Shown piece after piece: positions 35,362 to 43,919 of a stretch of DNA of 64,000 nucleotides. This stretch comes from Bacteroidota bacterium. Its GTDB lineage: Bacteria > Bacteroidota > Bacteroidia > AKYH767-A > 2013-40CM-41-45. The stretch is taken from assembly GCA_016720655.1 (NCBI GenBank), contig JADKKE010000007.1, positions 186,001 to 250,000 of the forward strand. Reading direction: 5' to 3'. The notes beneath the pieces were generated by a model. The model made no database searches. It was not told where the DNA came from and saw only the letters and a list, made by a program, of their open reading frames with translations. Made by a program: the position numbers and the translations under genes. Every line of letters starts with the position of its first letter. Positions within the stretch are counted from its first letter, which is position 1.

Positions 35362-36276
35362 TCAGGTTAGAAAATAATAATAAAAAGGAATCATTGTCAA
35401 AATACCTACCAGCATTATAATTTTAGTGAATAAACTGGCATAATAATAATCCTTTTTCTCATTCGCTGAATAAATCAAATAGGTCAGTGCAAGGAACGGA
35501 ATAAGAAACATGCTGAGAAGATACCAGAAACTGATGACTTTGTTGATAAAAAAGAATTGGTAAAAAACAAGAACGATGAGTCCGCCAGTTAACAGGAGAT
35601 TAAAATAAATAATTCCCTTGGTTTTCTGTAAACCAAATCTGACCGGAAGAGTTTTGTATTGAGCTTTTTCATCACCTTCCACATCTTCCATGTCCTTGAT
35701 GATTTCCCGGGTCAGAGAAACAAAGAAAGCAAAGCCGGAATAGGCCATCAGGAATACGAAGTTCCTGTAAAACTCAGGTTCGAAGAGACCAACCACAATC
35801 AGTACCAAAGCACTGAGTAATGCGATGATGAAATTACCCGATAGAATTCTTCGTTTGTAATAAGACGAATACATCCACAGAGAAGCAACAATGAAAACCT
35901 GAACCAATGCCATGGTAGGGTGTTCAATTTTTATTGCCAAATATAAACTGATGCTGATTCCCACTGCATTGAGGAGCAGGTAAACTAAGCGCGCTTTTTT
36001 TTCGGTGATCTTCTTTCCGATAACAACTGATTCAGGCTTGTTTATTTCATCTGCAGTTATATCAAAAATGTCGTTGATGATGTATCCTGCTGCTGCAATC
36101 AGAATAGTAGAGAGAACAAGCAATGAAAAATCAAATTTTGACAAGTGATCCGGAAATTCACCGGTGATATTGTACTCTGTTTGAAAAGCAGGGATGATGA
36201 TACAATATCTCACTAAAAACTGCGTCAACACCATCATGAGTAGGTTGGGCAGGCGGATGAGTTTTAAGAAGTACAT
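35362..36276 (-). CDS. UbiA-family prenyltransferase (geranylgeranylglycerol-phosphate type)
   Basis: Seven to nine membrane helices carry the two Asp-rich motifs: NDIFDITADEINKPE (about 70-84) and DMEDVEGDEKAQYKTLP (about 190-206). UbiA enzymes attach a prenyl chain to an acceptor in the membrane. Bacteroidota members of this group are commonly called geranylgeranylglycerol-phosphate geranylgeranyltransferases, but the true acceptor is not proven. It follows kdsC in a minus-strand run. Confidence 0.85.
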   Translation of the reverse strand: MYFLKLIRLPNLLMMVLTQFLVRYCIIIPAFQTEYNITGEFPDHLSKFDFSLLVLSTILIAAAGYIINDIFDITADEINKPESVVIGKKITEKKARLVYLLLNAVGISISLYLAIKIEHPTMALVQVFIVASLWMYSSYYKRRILSGNFIIALLSALVLIVVGLFEPEFYRNFVFLMAYSGFAFFVSLTREIIKDMEDVEGDEKAQYKTLPVRFGLQKTKGIIYFNLLLTGGLIVLVFYQFFFINKVISFWYLLSMFLIPFLALTYLIYSANEKKDYYYASLFTKIIMLVGILTMIPFYYYFLT

Positions 36277-36368
36277 ATCAAATGCGAATCAATTGAATCA
36301 TTGAACAATTTGCAAACCCTGAATTTGTTAGAAATGGAAGTAAATTTGTTTTGGCAAAAACAATAGCC

Positions 36369-36905
36369 TTAATTTTTCGCACCCGAATCCTGTACGGTAT
36401 TTTGAAATGGCCATTTCCCATGAAGGCGCATCACTTGCTCAATCACATCACGAACACAACCATCCCCTCCTTTAAAAGAGGAGATATAAATACTAAGTTC
36501 TCTTATTTCTGGTGCTGCATCATGCGGACATGTTGGCACACCGATAAGTTTCATGATTTCATAATCCGGAAGATCATCACCCATGTAAAGGATTTCATCA
36601 AACTGAAGGTCGTAGTCCTCCATTATTTCATCCAACTTTTCCCTCTTGTTGTCGATGCCAAGATGAATGTCTGTCACTCCAAGGTTATTCAGGCGCGTAC
36701 GTACCGACTCTGATTTGCCTCCGGAAATAATGCACACTTTGTATCTTGCTTTCACTGCTTCATGCAATGCATAACCGTCACGAATGTTCATCACACGGAT
36801 GAGTTCTGAGGGCATGACGAAGAGGGAACCATTAGTCAGGACTCCGTCGACATCAAAAATGAAGCATTTTATTTTTGCCAGTCGTTGTTTGAAATTTTCG
36901 TTCAT
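36369..36905 (-). CDS. kdsC: KDO 8-phosphate phosphatase (HAD family)
   Basis: This 178-residue C0-type HAD phosphatase lacks a cap domain. The nucleophile motif is FDVDGVLTNGSL (near 15-26), the second is IISGGKS, the third KRE and the last YMGDDLPDYE. It removes phosphate from KDO-8-P for lipopolysaccharide. It is 21 bases after the DUF2520 gene. Other sugar-acid phosphatases of the family are possible but less likely. Confidence 0.93.
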   Translation of the reverse strand: MNENFKQRLAKIKCFIFDVDGVLTNGSLFVMPSELIRVMNIRDGYALHEAVKARYKVCIISGGKSESVRTRLNNLGVTDIHLGIDNKREKLDEIMEDYDLQFDEILYMGDDLPDYEIMKLIGVPTCPHDAAPEIRELSIYISSFKGGDGCVRDVIEQVMRLHGKWPFQNTVQDSGAKN

Positions 36906-36926
36906 CTGAGCAAGTATAAGAAAAAA

Positions 36927-37700
36927 TTAAAGAACGGGCCCATTGTGATCTTCAATACTATCAGTGATCAAACGATACATTTTCGCATATTCGGGTTTAT
37001 TTACAAGCAATTGTAGGTGTTTTTCGATTGTACCGGTATCACCTCTGCGTGCGGGTCCTGTTTGCATATCAGAAGGGGAGTGGTTCCGGATTTTATTGGA
37101 CGTTTCGAGAATCAAGGGCCGGAGCAAATTGAAATCAAGGTCATTTTTCTTTAAAAGTTCTTCTGCAATCACAAACATATGATTGGAAAAATTATTTGCA
37201 AAAACAGCGGCCAAATGCAAAGCTTTCCTTTTGTCTGAATTGATCCAATGAATCTCTGCACCCATTGATTTCAATACTTTTGAAAGTTTGTTCTTCGTCC
37301 TTGGGTATTTGACTTCAAGACAAAAAGGAACTTTTTTGATGTCTGTTTTTTTTGAAAGGGAAAAGGTTTGAAGGGGATATACTACGCCCGGATTTTCAAA
37401 AGTATCCTGGAAAATATCAATTGCGACACTCCCGGATGTATGAACTACGAGTGCCTTCTTATTCGGAATAAAGGGGAGTACTTCTGCAATCACTTCATCG
37501 CGTAAAGCGATCAGGTACAGATCTGCCTTAGGATTCAGTTCATCCGTGCTAAGAGTAAAGGATGCATGTAATTTTTTAGCAAGTGCAGATACATTTGCTT
37601 CAGTCCGGCCAAACACCTGAAGAAAGGTATGCCCTGCATTTTTCAGAGCAATTCCTAAATGCGTGGCTACATTTCCCGAACCAATCAGGACTATTTTCAT
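36927..37700 (-). CDS. DUF2520 protein with Rossmann-like N-terminus
   Basis: The start MKIVLIGSGNVATHLGIALKNAGH is an NAD(P)-binding Rossmann motif, as in oxidoreductases of the ketopantoate reductase type. The remainder (about 120-257) is the DUF2520 helical domain. Reaction unknown. The ATG at 37700 overlaps the ccmF TGA (ATGA), so translation is coupled. The open frame extends upstream to 37790 inside ccmF; that part is a shadow. Confidence 0.87.
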   Translation of the reverse strand: MKIVLIGSGNVATHLGIALKNAGHTFLQVFGRTEANVSALAKKLHASFTLSTDELNPKADLYLIALRDEVIAEVLPFIPNKKALVVHTSGSVAIDIFQDTFENPGVVYPLQTFSLSKKTDIKKVPFCLEVKYPRTKNKLSKVLKSMGAEIHWINSDKRKALHLAAVFANNFSNHMFVIAEELLKKNDLDFNLLRPLILETSNKIRNHSPSDMQTGPARRGDTGTIEKHLQLLVNKPEYAKMYRLITDSIEDHNGPVL

Positions 37701-40144
37701 GACACAGTTTTTTCTGCGGACCGGGCTGCACGGTTTTGTCGAATCCTCTTTCGAAGAGTCATCAGTGAACCAAGAATCATCATAAAACAACCCAACCAGA
37801 GGATATTTATCCCCGGGAAAATAATTGCTTTCATAATGACGAAATCTCTTTTGTTGGTTTTCTTCTCACTGATACTCAGGTCAATTTTCCCTGTTGAAGG
37901 ATCTATTTTATTGAATGCGAATTTTAAACCCAACTCCTCGAGATAAGAATCCTGGGTGTACACAGCCAATTCCCGAATGAGAAAGATGGGTTCACTATGG
38001 TATATCTTCCGGTTAACATCTTCTATTCTTAGCTGTGCAGCGACTGCAAGATCTGTTTCGTGGAGATGTAGTTTCTCGCGATCCAGATCTTTATTGAGAC
38101 CTTCAAGAATGACAAAGCTGTTGCTCGTTACAAAAGTGTCACCGATGGCCAGTTGCTGATTTTTTGGTGCCTGGAATTCATCGTCAGCCTGCGGTTCTTT
38201 TTTGGAATTGTCAAGTTCCGCATAGGTAATATGTGTATAGATATCCTTCGAAAGAAAATGTCTTGTCGCCGGCTCTGCAACATTGCCCATTCTGTCATTC
38301 AATTGAATGAAAGGCTTTAATTCAAAAGCTTTTTCTTTGATTCCTGTAACCGGATTGAGTTTAAAATATTCTATCGTGTAATAAACGTGAACACCCTGCT
38401 TGTCTTTTTCTTTGTACGTGACAAAATATTCACCCATCGGAAGTGTATCCGTTTTTTGTTCAATCATAATATTTTCCTTGTTGGGCATGTCTTTTCCAAG
38501 GTCAATATTTTTTACATTTTGAGAAATGATTTCCTTTTTGGTATTCGAAATCAATGCCCCACAAAGAATTATACCGATGCCGATGTGTGCTATCGACGCA
38601 CCCGCATGACTCCATTTTCCTTTTATGCCCCGAATGATGTAATCTGCATTTGCAACCACCGCGAAAATGGAAGCAAACAGCAATCCATAATAATGAATGC
38701 GGTAAGTCGTTCCAAGAAAGAGGGCACAAATTCCGGTGATCACCGATGCAAGCACCACACTGAGAGTGATTTTCCGGATCAAATCTTTACGATCTGTTTT
38801 TTTGTATTTAAGAAATTGCCCGATGCCGATGAGGAGGCAAATTAGAATTGCCACCGGGATCTGCCAGCGATTGTAGTGATCCAGTGGATCTGCCGGCGGT
38901 GCAAGTTTGGTTCCGAAAAGCTTATTGATGACAGGAGTCGAAGTTGTGAATGTAATTTGAATACTTCCAATTACGACAACCAGCATCCCGATAAACATCC
39001 AAAATTCTCTGGATGAAATATGTTCTTCGCTTTCCTGTTCGAGGATATGCTTCCAACTCCGTATGATGAGCACAGCAGAAAGAACAAGGAAAAATAACAT
39101 GTAAAGAACCAAATGGCCTGACATGCCAAGATCTGTAAATGCATGCACCGATGAATCACCAAGAATTCCACTCCGGGTGAGAAAAGTGGAGTAGAGGACA
39201 AAGAAGAAAGTAATGGATGCCAAAATGTAAGTCGATAACAAAGATCGGCTTCTATGCTTGTAAATTAACATCACATGCCCTAAACCAACGAATGTCATCC
39301 AGGGAACAAGGGACGCGTTCTCCACTGGATCCCAGGCCCAAAATCCACCGAAACTAAGGGCTTCGTAAGCCCAGGCTGCTCCCATGAGAATTCCTGTTCC
39401 AAGAATCATGATACCAAAAAAGGTCCAGGGTAATGCAGGTGTGATCCATTCTTTGTATTTCCTGCGCATCAGACCGGCTAAAGCAAATGCAAAGGGGACG
39501 ACTGTTGATGCAAAACCCAAAAATAATGTCGGTGGATGAATGGTCATCCAATAGTTCTGTAACAATGGATTCAATCCTCTTCCATCTTTGATCTTGCTCA
39601 GGTAATCCGGCATTTTGATGAACGGGAGATTAGCAAAATCCGGATGCTCACGAAGCAGGACAAATGGATTGGTACCAATTTTATATCCGAATACGACAAC
39701 TCCCAATACCATGGATGCGAGAAAAACCTGCACCATCATGATAATAAACATCACCCCATTCTCCCATTCTCTTGCTGTGAAAATCAAGACCCAGGAAAGT
39801 ACAATGTGCCAGAACATCCACAAGAGAAAACTTCCTTCCTGACCTTCCCAAAAGCAAGAAAGAATATACCGGAGAGGCATCGCAGTATTGCTATGCTCCC
39901 AGACATAATAGTATTCAAAACGGTGATTAAAAATCAGGTAAAACAATAAGGAGAAAATTCCAATTACTGAAAAGGAATGCAATGCGAATGATTTTCTGGC
40001 AATGCTCTTCCAGGATACATCCCCTGTACGCAAGGCGAAAAAATAACTGACAGTGGATAATAAGGAGGCGGTAAACGAAAGAATAATTAGCAAGTGTCCA
40101 ATCTTTTCCCAGATCACTTGCTCACCAACGTAGTTTATATCCAT
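37697..40144 (-). CDS. ccmF: Cytochrome c heme lyase subunit CcmF/CcsA
   Basis: This 815-residue membrane protein delivers heme to apocytochrome c. It has about 14-15 membrane helices; the heme-handling tryptophan-rich motif is FGGFWAWDPVENASLVPW (about 270-287), with conserved histidines in the adjacent helices. A large soluble domain occupies about 600-780 before the last helix. The transcript order ccmB, ccmC, a T9SS protein, ccmD, ccmE, ccmF is a typical system I cluster apart from the T9SS insert. ccmA and ccmH are not in view. Confidence 0.95.
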   Translation of the reverse strand: MDINYVGEQVIWEKIGHLLIILSFTASLLSTVSYFFALRTGDVSWKSIARKSFALHSFSVIGIFSLLFYLIFNHRFEYYYVWEHSNTAMPLRYILSCFWEGQEGSFLLWMFWHIVLSWVLIFTAREWENGVMFIIMMVQVFLASMVLGVVVFGYKIGTNPFVLLREHPDFANLPFIKMPDYLSKIKDGRGLNPLLQNYWMTIHPPTLFLGFASTVVPFAFALAGLMRRKYKEWITPALPWTFFGIMILGTGILMGAAWAYEALSFGGFWAWDPVENASLVPWMTFVGLGHVMLIYKHRSRSLLSTYILASITFFFVLYSTFLTRSGILGDSSVHAFTDLGMSGHLVLYMLFFLVLSAVLIIRSWKHILEQESEEHISSREFWMFIGMLVVVIGSIQITFTTSTPVINKLFGTKLAPPADPLDHYNRWQIPVAILICLLIGIGQFLKYKKTDRKDLIRKITLSVVLASVITGICALFLGTTYRIHYYGLLFASIFAVVANADYIIRGIKGKWSHAGASIAHIGIGIILCGALISNTKKEIISQNVKNIDLGKDMPNKENIMIEQKTDTLPMGEYFVTYKEKDKQGVHVYYTIEYFKLNPVTGIKEKAFELKPFIQLNDRMGNVAEPATRHFLSKDIYTHITYAELDNSKKEPQADDEFQAPKNQQLAIGDTFVTSNSFVILEGLNKDLDREKLHLHETDLAVAAQLRIEDVNRKIYHSEPIFLIRELAVYTQDSYLEELGLKFAFNKIDPSTGKIDLSISEKKTNKRDFVIMKAIIFPGINILWLGCFMMILGSLMTLRKRIRQNRAARSAEKTVS

Positions 40145-40165
40145 AATTGATAAGTAGAAAAAAGC

Positions 40166-40570
40166 TTAGCGAAGTGAGGTGGTTGACTTCATGTCTTCCT
40201 TTGGATTGTTGTACTTCGAAGGACATTTCATCAATACATCGGAGGCCTGGAAAGAACCTGCATTCATTTTACCAACAACAACGATTTGTTCTGATTTATC
40301 AAAATCCTGTGGTTTGGCTTTCTGAAGAACAACTTTTTGTTCTTCCCCTTCATTGTCGACCAGGTAAAAAGAAAAAAGATTTGCATCCGCATGAGGATTG
40401 TAGTCTTGCGGTTTTTCCTTGTTTAATTTCCCAACAACATGATACGTTTTGGAGGGATGCTCACCGGCAATTCTGAAAGAAGCATATGTGCTTGAATCTG
40501 CAACGGTGCTCAGAATGGCAGCAACTGCAACAGCTATAATTACAATGGCAATAATGTGTGATTTTTTCAT
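40166..40570 (-). CDS. ccmE: Heme chaperone CcmE (cysteine type)
   Basis: CcmE carries heme from CcmC to CcmF. ATG 40570 begins a single N-terminal membrane helix (HIIAIVIIAVAVAAIL), followed by an OB-fold domain exposed outside the membrane. The usual heme-binding histidine is replaced: the motif reads VLMKCPSKY, i.e. CxxxY. This is the cysteine variant of CcmE, which binds heme covalently through Cys in the forms described from other organisms. The gene is 21 bases before ccmF. Confidence 0.92.
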   Translation of the reverse strand: MKKSHIIAIVIIAVAVAAILSTVADSSTYASFRIAGEHPSKTYHVVGKLNKEKPQDYNPHADANLFSFYLVDNEGEEQKVVLQKAKPQDFDKSEQIVVVGKMNAGSFQASDVLMKCPSKYNNPKEDMKSTTSLR

Positions 40571-40653
40571 TCGAAAACGTTTGTCCAGCTGCAAATTTAG
40601 TATTAAAAACTGGAGTAATTCCGAACTTTCAAATGAAATGAAACCATTTCCCC

Positions 40654-40884
40654 TTATTTTCCAGATCGTTTTTCCAGCTTTCTCAGCCTTCTGTCGACTA
40701 AAATCAGGTTGATAATAAAACCACCCAAAATCACTGCCAAAACAGCGATTACAACATAGATCTTCCCGTTTTGATGCATCAGGTCGGCCATTTCAACATC
40801 ACTGCTTTGTCCGAAAGAAAAAACAGAACAAATGAGGAAGCAAAATGTTAAAATAATTTTTGTTGGATTGGAATTTGTGAACAT
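40654..40884 (-). CDS. CcmD-like small membrane protein
   Basis: The 76-residue protein has a signal-like first helix (ILTFCFLICSVFSFGQ), a short polar loop and a second membrane helix (VIAVLAVILGGFIINLIL) with a basic C-terminus. Its size, topology and place just before ccmE fit CcmD, which releases holo-CcmE from CcmC. Sequence identity alone would not be enough for the call. Confidence 0.75.
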   Translation of the reverse strand: MFTNSNPTKIILTFCFLICSVFSFGQSSDVEMADLMHQNGKIYVVIAVLAVILGGFIINLILVDRRLRKLEKRSGK

Positions 40885-40904
40885 GCTGTTTTGTTTTTTT
40901 TCTG

Positions 40905-41822
40905 TTAATCAATACAAATGACCTTTTTCTTCCACGTTTGATGTGATTGAACGCAAGTTATGGTAACTATATAAATTCCGGGTTCAAGTAATGGAGTTTC
41001 AAGTTTTAAGGCAGAACCGGTTCCTGATTCAATTTGCCCTCCCTGGATCACTTTACCGGAACTTGCCTGGAGAATCCAGTCAAACTGAGTGCATCGAATC
41101 CCGGAAAAGGGCAAGTGAATATACATTTCATCTTTGAAAGGATTTGGATGAATCTTGACATCATCATCATCCGGAACTATGTACTGATTGATGTCTGCAA
41201 CCAGGAAACACGCGGTATCATATTGTAGAGCCGGATTGGTAAGCAACAATGTGTCATTGTAAGAATTTAGTAAGACAGAACTAATTGATGGACTTGCCGA
41301 AAATTGCAATGGATTTACAATCAGATCATTTTTGTTCAAACTCGTTTCGTGGCATAAACTGTATCCCATGGAATCGGTTTTAATCAACAGCCCTTCCTGA
41401 TGATTTGTAATGGAATTTCGTCTGCTTCCATGCATCAGGTAACCGTTGTCAGGAGTTTGAATAATTCCGGAAAAGCTATTTGTATATTGAAATCCATAAC
41501 TGCTGAACCATTCAGTCACCAGGTTCTGACTTAGTTTGATTAAAAATAAAAAGCTGGCCTGATTCGTCGAGAGACAAGTAGTTCCTGCTATCACCAAGCC
41601 ACCATCAGCAGTGCTTAGCACTCTGTATCCATCATCCAGTAATGAGTTCGATGAGAAACTCAGGTCATACGTTCGCGCAAATTCCAAAGAACCGTTGATG
41701 TCCGTTTTAATCATTAATATATCTTGACCATTGCTTCCCCCGGTTCCTACCATCAAATATCCGCCATCATTTGTTTGTAAGAGAGATCTGCATGTATCGT
41801 TCAACCCAAGTGTATATGTCAT
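40905..41822 (-). CDS. T9SS-sorted protein in the ccm operon: C-terminal part of a frameshifted gene
   Basis: This frame encodes repeated propeller-like segments (LQTNDGGYLMVGTGGSNGQDILMIKTD, LSTADGGLVIAGTT, IQTPDNGYLMHGS) and a T9SS type A C-terminal domain (IHPNPFKDEMYIHL...LLEPGIYIVTITC...KKKVICID). Two single-base deletions, at about 41903-41905 and 41925-41927, separate it from the N-terminal part at 41887-42513. The first codons shown as start here are internal to the intact protein, whose frame already runs through 41823-41900. Confidence 0.82.
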   Translation of the reverse strand: MTYTLGLNDTCRSLLQTNDGGYLMVGTGGSNGQDILMIKTDINGSLEFARTYDLSFSSNSLLDDGYRVLSTADGGLVIAGTTCLSTNQASFLFLIKLSQNLVTEWFSSYGFQYTNSFSGIIQTPDNGYLMHGSRRNSITNHQEGLLIKTDSMGYSLCHETSLNKNDLIVNPLQFSASPSISSVLLNSYNDTLLLTNPALQYDTACFLVADINQYIVPDDDDVKIHPNPFKDEMYIHLPFSGIRCTQFDWILQASSGKVIQGGQIESGTGSALKLETPLLEPGIYIVTITCVQSHQTWKKKVICID

Positions 41823-41886
41823 GAACCAATAATAATTCCCACTGGTATCCAGCTTCGTTAAAAAGAAATTATTTCCATTGCTAAAA

Positions 41887-42513
41887 CTATTGCTTGTACC
41901 GGCATTGCAAGTTGATCATCAGAAGTTCGATGATCAGTGAAGGATCTTCTTCCCGTGTTCCACCGATAAGTTGGGACCACTGGACTTGACCCGTTGAGGA
42001 AATCCTGGAAAGCAGGATGTCTTTCTGGGAAATGGAAGATGAAAGTTGAGATGTGCCACAAACATAAAATGATCCATCCGAAAGTGTAAGGATACTTTTT
42101 GGTTCATCATCATTTGTTCGGCTATATCTCCGGTTCCATAACAATGCACCGGATGAATCCATTTGCAACAAGTGGATGGATGTTTGGTTTTGACCCATTA
42201 CTTTCGATGCAATCAAAATTGACCCGTCATCCGTTTCTTTCATCGTCACCGGATAAACTGCTGAATCCGGAGTCATGAAAGAACGGGTCCATTCCGTGCC
42301 GAATGTTGTGTTCAATTTTTGAAGGTCGATCGATGAACTCTGATTGCTAAACGAAGCATCAAGTAGAATATATCCGCCGTTCAGTGAGTAATCAATGGAT
42401 ATGCCATTTGTTTCAGCGAGATTGGAATAGTGGATTTGAAACTGTTGCTGACAATTTCCAGAGTCAACAATTGCAAATGAAAAGATTATCAAAAGTAGTT
42501 GTATGCGACCCAT
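41887..42513 (-). CDS. T9SS-sorted protein in the ccm operon: N-terminal part of a frameshifted gene
   Basis: It begins with a signal peptide (MGRIQLLLIIFSFAIVDSGNCQQ), followed by propeller-like repeats of the form TDDGSILIASKVMGQNQTSIHLLQMD. The ATG overlaps the ccmC stop by one base (TGATG), so it is translated as part of the ccm operon. The frame is authentic to PSLIIE; the last ~12 residues come after the first indel. A secreted surface protein in this operon is unusual. Confidence 0.82.
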   Translation of the reverse strand: MGRIQLLLIIFSFAIVDSGNCQQQFQIHYSNLAETNGISIDYSLNGGYILLDASFSNQSSSIDLQKLNTTFGTEWTRSFMTPDSAVYPVTMKETDDGSILIASKVMGQNQTSIHLLQMDSSGALLWNRRYSRTNDDEPKSILTLSDGSFYVCGTSQLSSSISQKDILLSRISSTGQVQWSQLIGGTREEDPSLIIELLMINLQCRYKQ

Positions 42514-43193
42514 CAGTTTTCATTTTGAATGCTGAGTCGCTTCATCCGAACCCGGATTTCTGTAATCCAGGCTGCTAATAGTGTCCAGCCAATCACGGCA
42601 GGGTAGAAGACTGTTCGCATCCGATTATCCAAATCATAGGAACTGAATGCCGGGTTGCCTCCATTTCCGGGATGAAGTGAATCCGTGAGCCGTGGTAGGA
42701 TCATGATGAACACCAGCATAAGGGTAAAAGCAAAAATGCTGTACACAGCGGAAAGTCTTGCACGTTTGTGTTCATCATCCAGCGAACCACGAAGAATCAT
42801 ATACGCAAGATAAACAAGCATTGTAGCTGCTGCTCCATTCAATTTAGCATCGTTGACCCACCATGCACCCCAGGTATTTTTAGCCCAGATACTTCCGGTG
42901 ATCAAGCCAAGAATTCCTAAAAAAATTCCGGCATAGGCGCATTGTTCGGACTTGATATCTAAATCCAGTTTGTTGCTTCCAAGGTATCGGATCGCATAAA
43001 CCAAAGAGGCGATCATCATGATGATCATACTGAACCACATTGTCACATGAAAAAAAAGATTGCGAATGGTTTCATGCAGTATTGGCAGGCGCGGAACCGG
43101 GATAAGCAAACCCTGAATGAGTGAATAAAATAACATCAGGATACATGTCCATTTCCACCAGGAGATGCCCGCAATTTCAAATTTGTTGCTCAT
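42513..43193 (-). CDS. ccmC: Heme transporter/handler CcmC
   Basis: The 226-residue protein has six membrane helices of the CcsA/CcmC type. The heme-handling segment reads WGAWWVNDAKLNG (about 125-137), where the canonical WGxxWxWD has an Asn in place of one Trp. CcmC loads heme onto CcmE. It lies between ccmB and the T9SS gene, which begins in its stop codon. The substituted Trp may be a Bacteroidota feature; it does not look like damage. Confidence 0.9.
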   Translation of the reverse strand: MSNKFEIAGISWWKWTCILMLFYSLIQGLLIPVPRLPILHETIRNLFFHVTMWFSMIIMMIASLVYAIRYLGSNKLDLDIKSEQCAYAGIFLGILGLITGSIWAKNTWGAWWVNDAKLNGAAATMLVYLAYMILRGSLDDEHKRARLSAVYSIFAFTLMLVFIMILPRLTDSLHPGNGGNPAFSSYDLDNRMRTVFYPAVIGWTLLAAWITEIRVRMKRLSIQNEN

Positions 43194-43252
43194 ATATTCT
43201 GTTTTAATTCCAAACGGTTAATCGTGTTTCTTTCCTGCCCTTGAGTCTGATC

Positions 43253-43909
43253 TTAGTCACGCCAAAGATAAGGAAAGAGGAGGTATGCCAGTGCAAAAAC
43301 GAGCGCATTTAATGCTGTCAGGATGATAATGTATTGCCAGCTTACCGACCAGGCCAGTCCGTCCATCGCATTTTTTGAAAAGCGAATAGTAGTCATCAGC
43401 AACGGAATCAGAATCGGGAAACTGAGAATCGACATGAGAGTTGAATTGTTGCCGGCTTTGGAAGCAATCGCACTGACCATCGACAAGACAGAAGCAAATC
43501 CTGAACTACCCAGGAAAACAGCGAGAAAAAACATTGGAAAATCCTGAACCGGATTGCCAATAAATAAAGAATAAAAGAACAGATTGCATGCCGACAGAAC
43601 CAACATTAACAGCAAACTGTAAATTGTTTTAGCTAAAATCAATGACCGTGAATTTGCCAGTGTATAGTAATACAACATTCTTCCCCGGCTCTCCTGCATA
43701 AAACTTTTTGCAACCGCATTCACACCGGCGAATAATTGAATGATCCAGAACAGTGCATTCCAGGTCGGCAAATCAATGATTTGTTTGAATGAAAGATAGC
43801 ATACGAAGACTGTAGAAACGACATACAGTAAGAGTTCCTGGAAAGCATACTTTTGTTTCCATTCAAGACGAATTTCCTTTAAGATTAAAAACTGAACCTG
43901 TCGAATCAT
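43253..43909 (-). CDS. ccmB: Heme exporter membrane subunit CcmB
   Basis: The 218-residue protein has six membrane helices and begins MIRQVQFLILKEIRLEWKQKYAFQ, the typical CcmB start. It also shows the conserved SFMQESRGRMLYYY and FLGSSGFASVLSMVSAIASKAG. It forms an ABC complex with CcmA, which is not in the window. It begins 10 bases after the MBL gene's stop and precedes ccmC. Confidence 0.9.
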   Translation of the reverse strand: MIRQVQFLILKEIRLEWKQKYAFQELLLYVVSTVFVCYLSFKQIIDLPTWNALFWIIQLFAGVNAVAKSFMQESRGRMLYYYTLANSRSLILAKTIYSLLLMLVLSACNLFFYSLFIGNPVQDFPMFFLAVFLGSSGFASVLSMVSAIASKAGNNSTLMSILSFPILIPLLMTTIRFSKNAMDGLAWSVSWQYIIILTALNALVFALAYLLFPYLWRD

Positions 43910-43919
43910 TCTCCGTTGA

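Noticed and set aside
36351..36713. A 120-codon open frame antisense to kdsC
   Set aside because: It overlaps conserved HAD motifs on the other strand and has no recognisable domain.
38387..38845. A 152-codon open frame on the plus strand inside ccmF
   Set aside because: Antisense shadow of a conserved membrane protein; composition and motifs are not protein-like.
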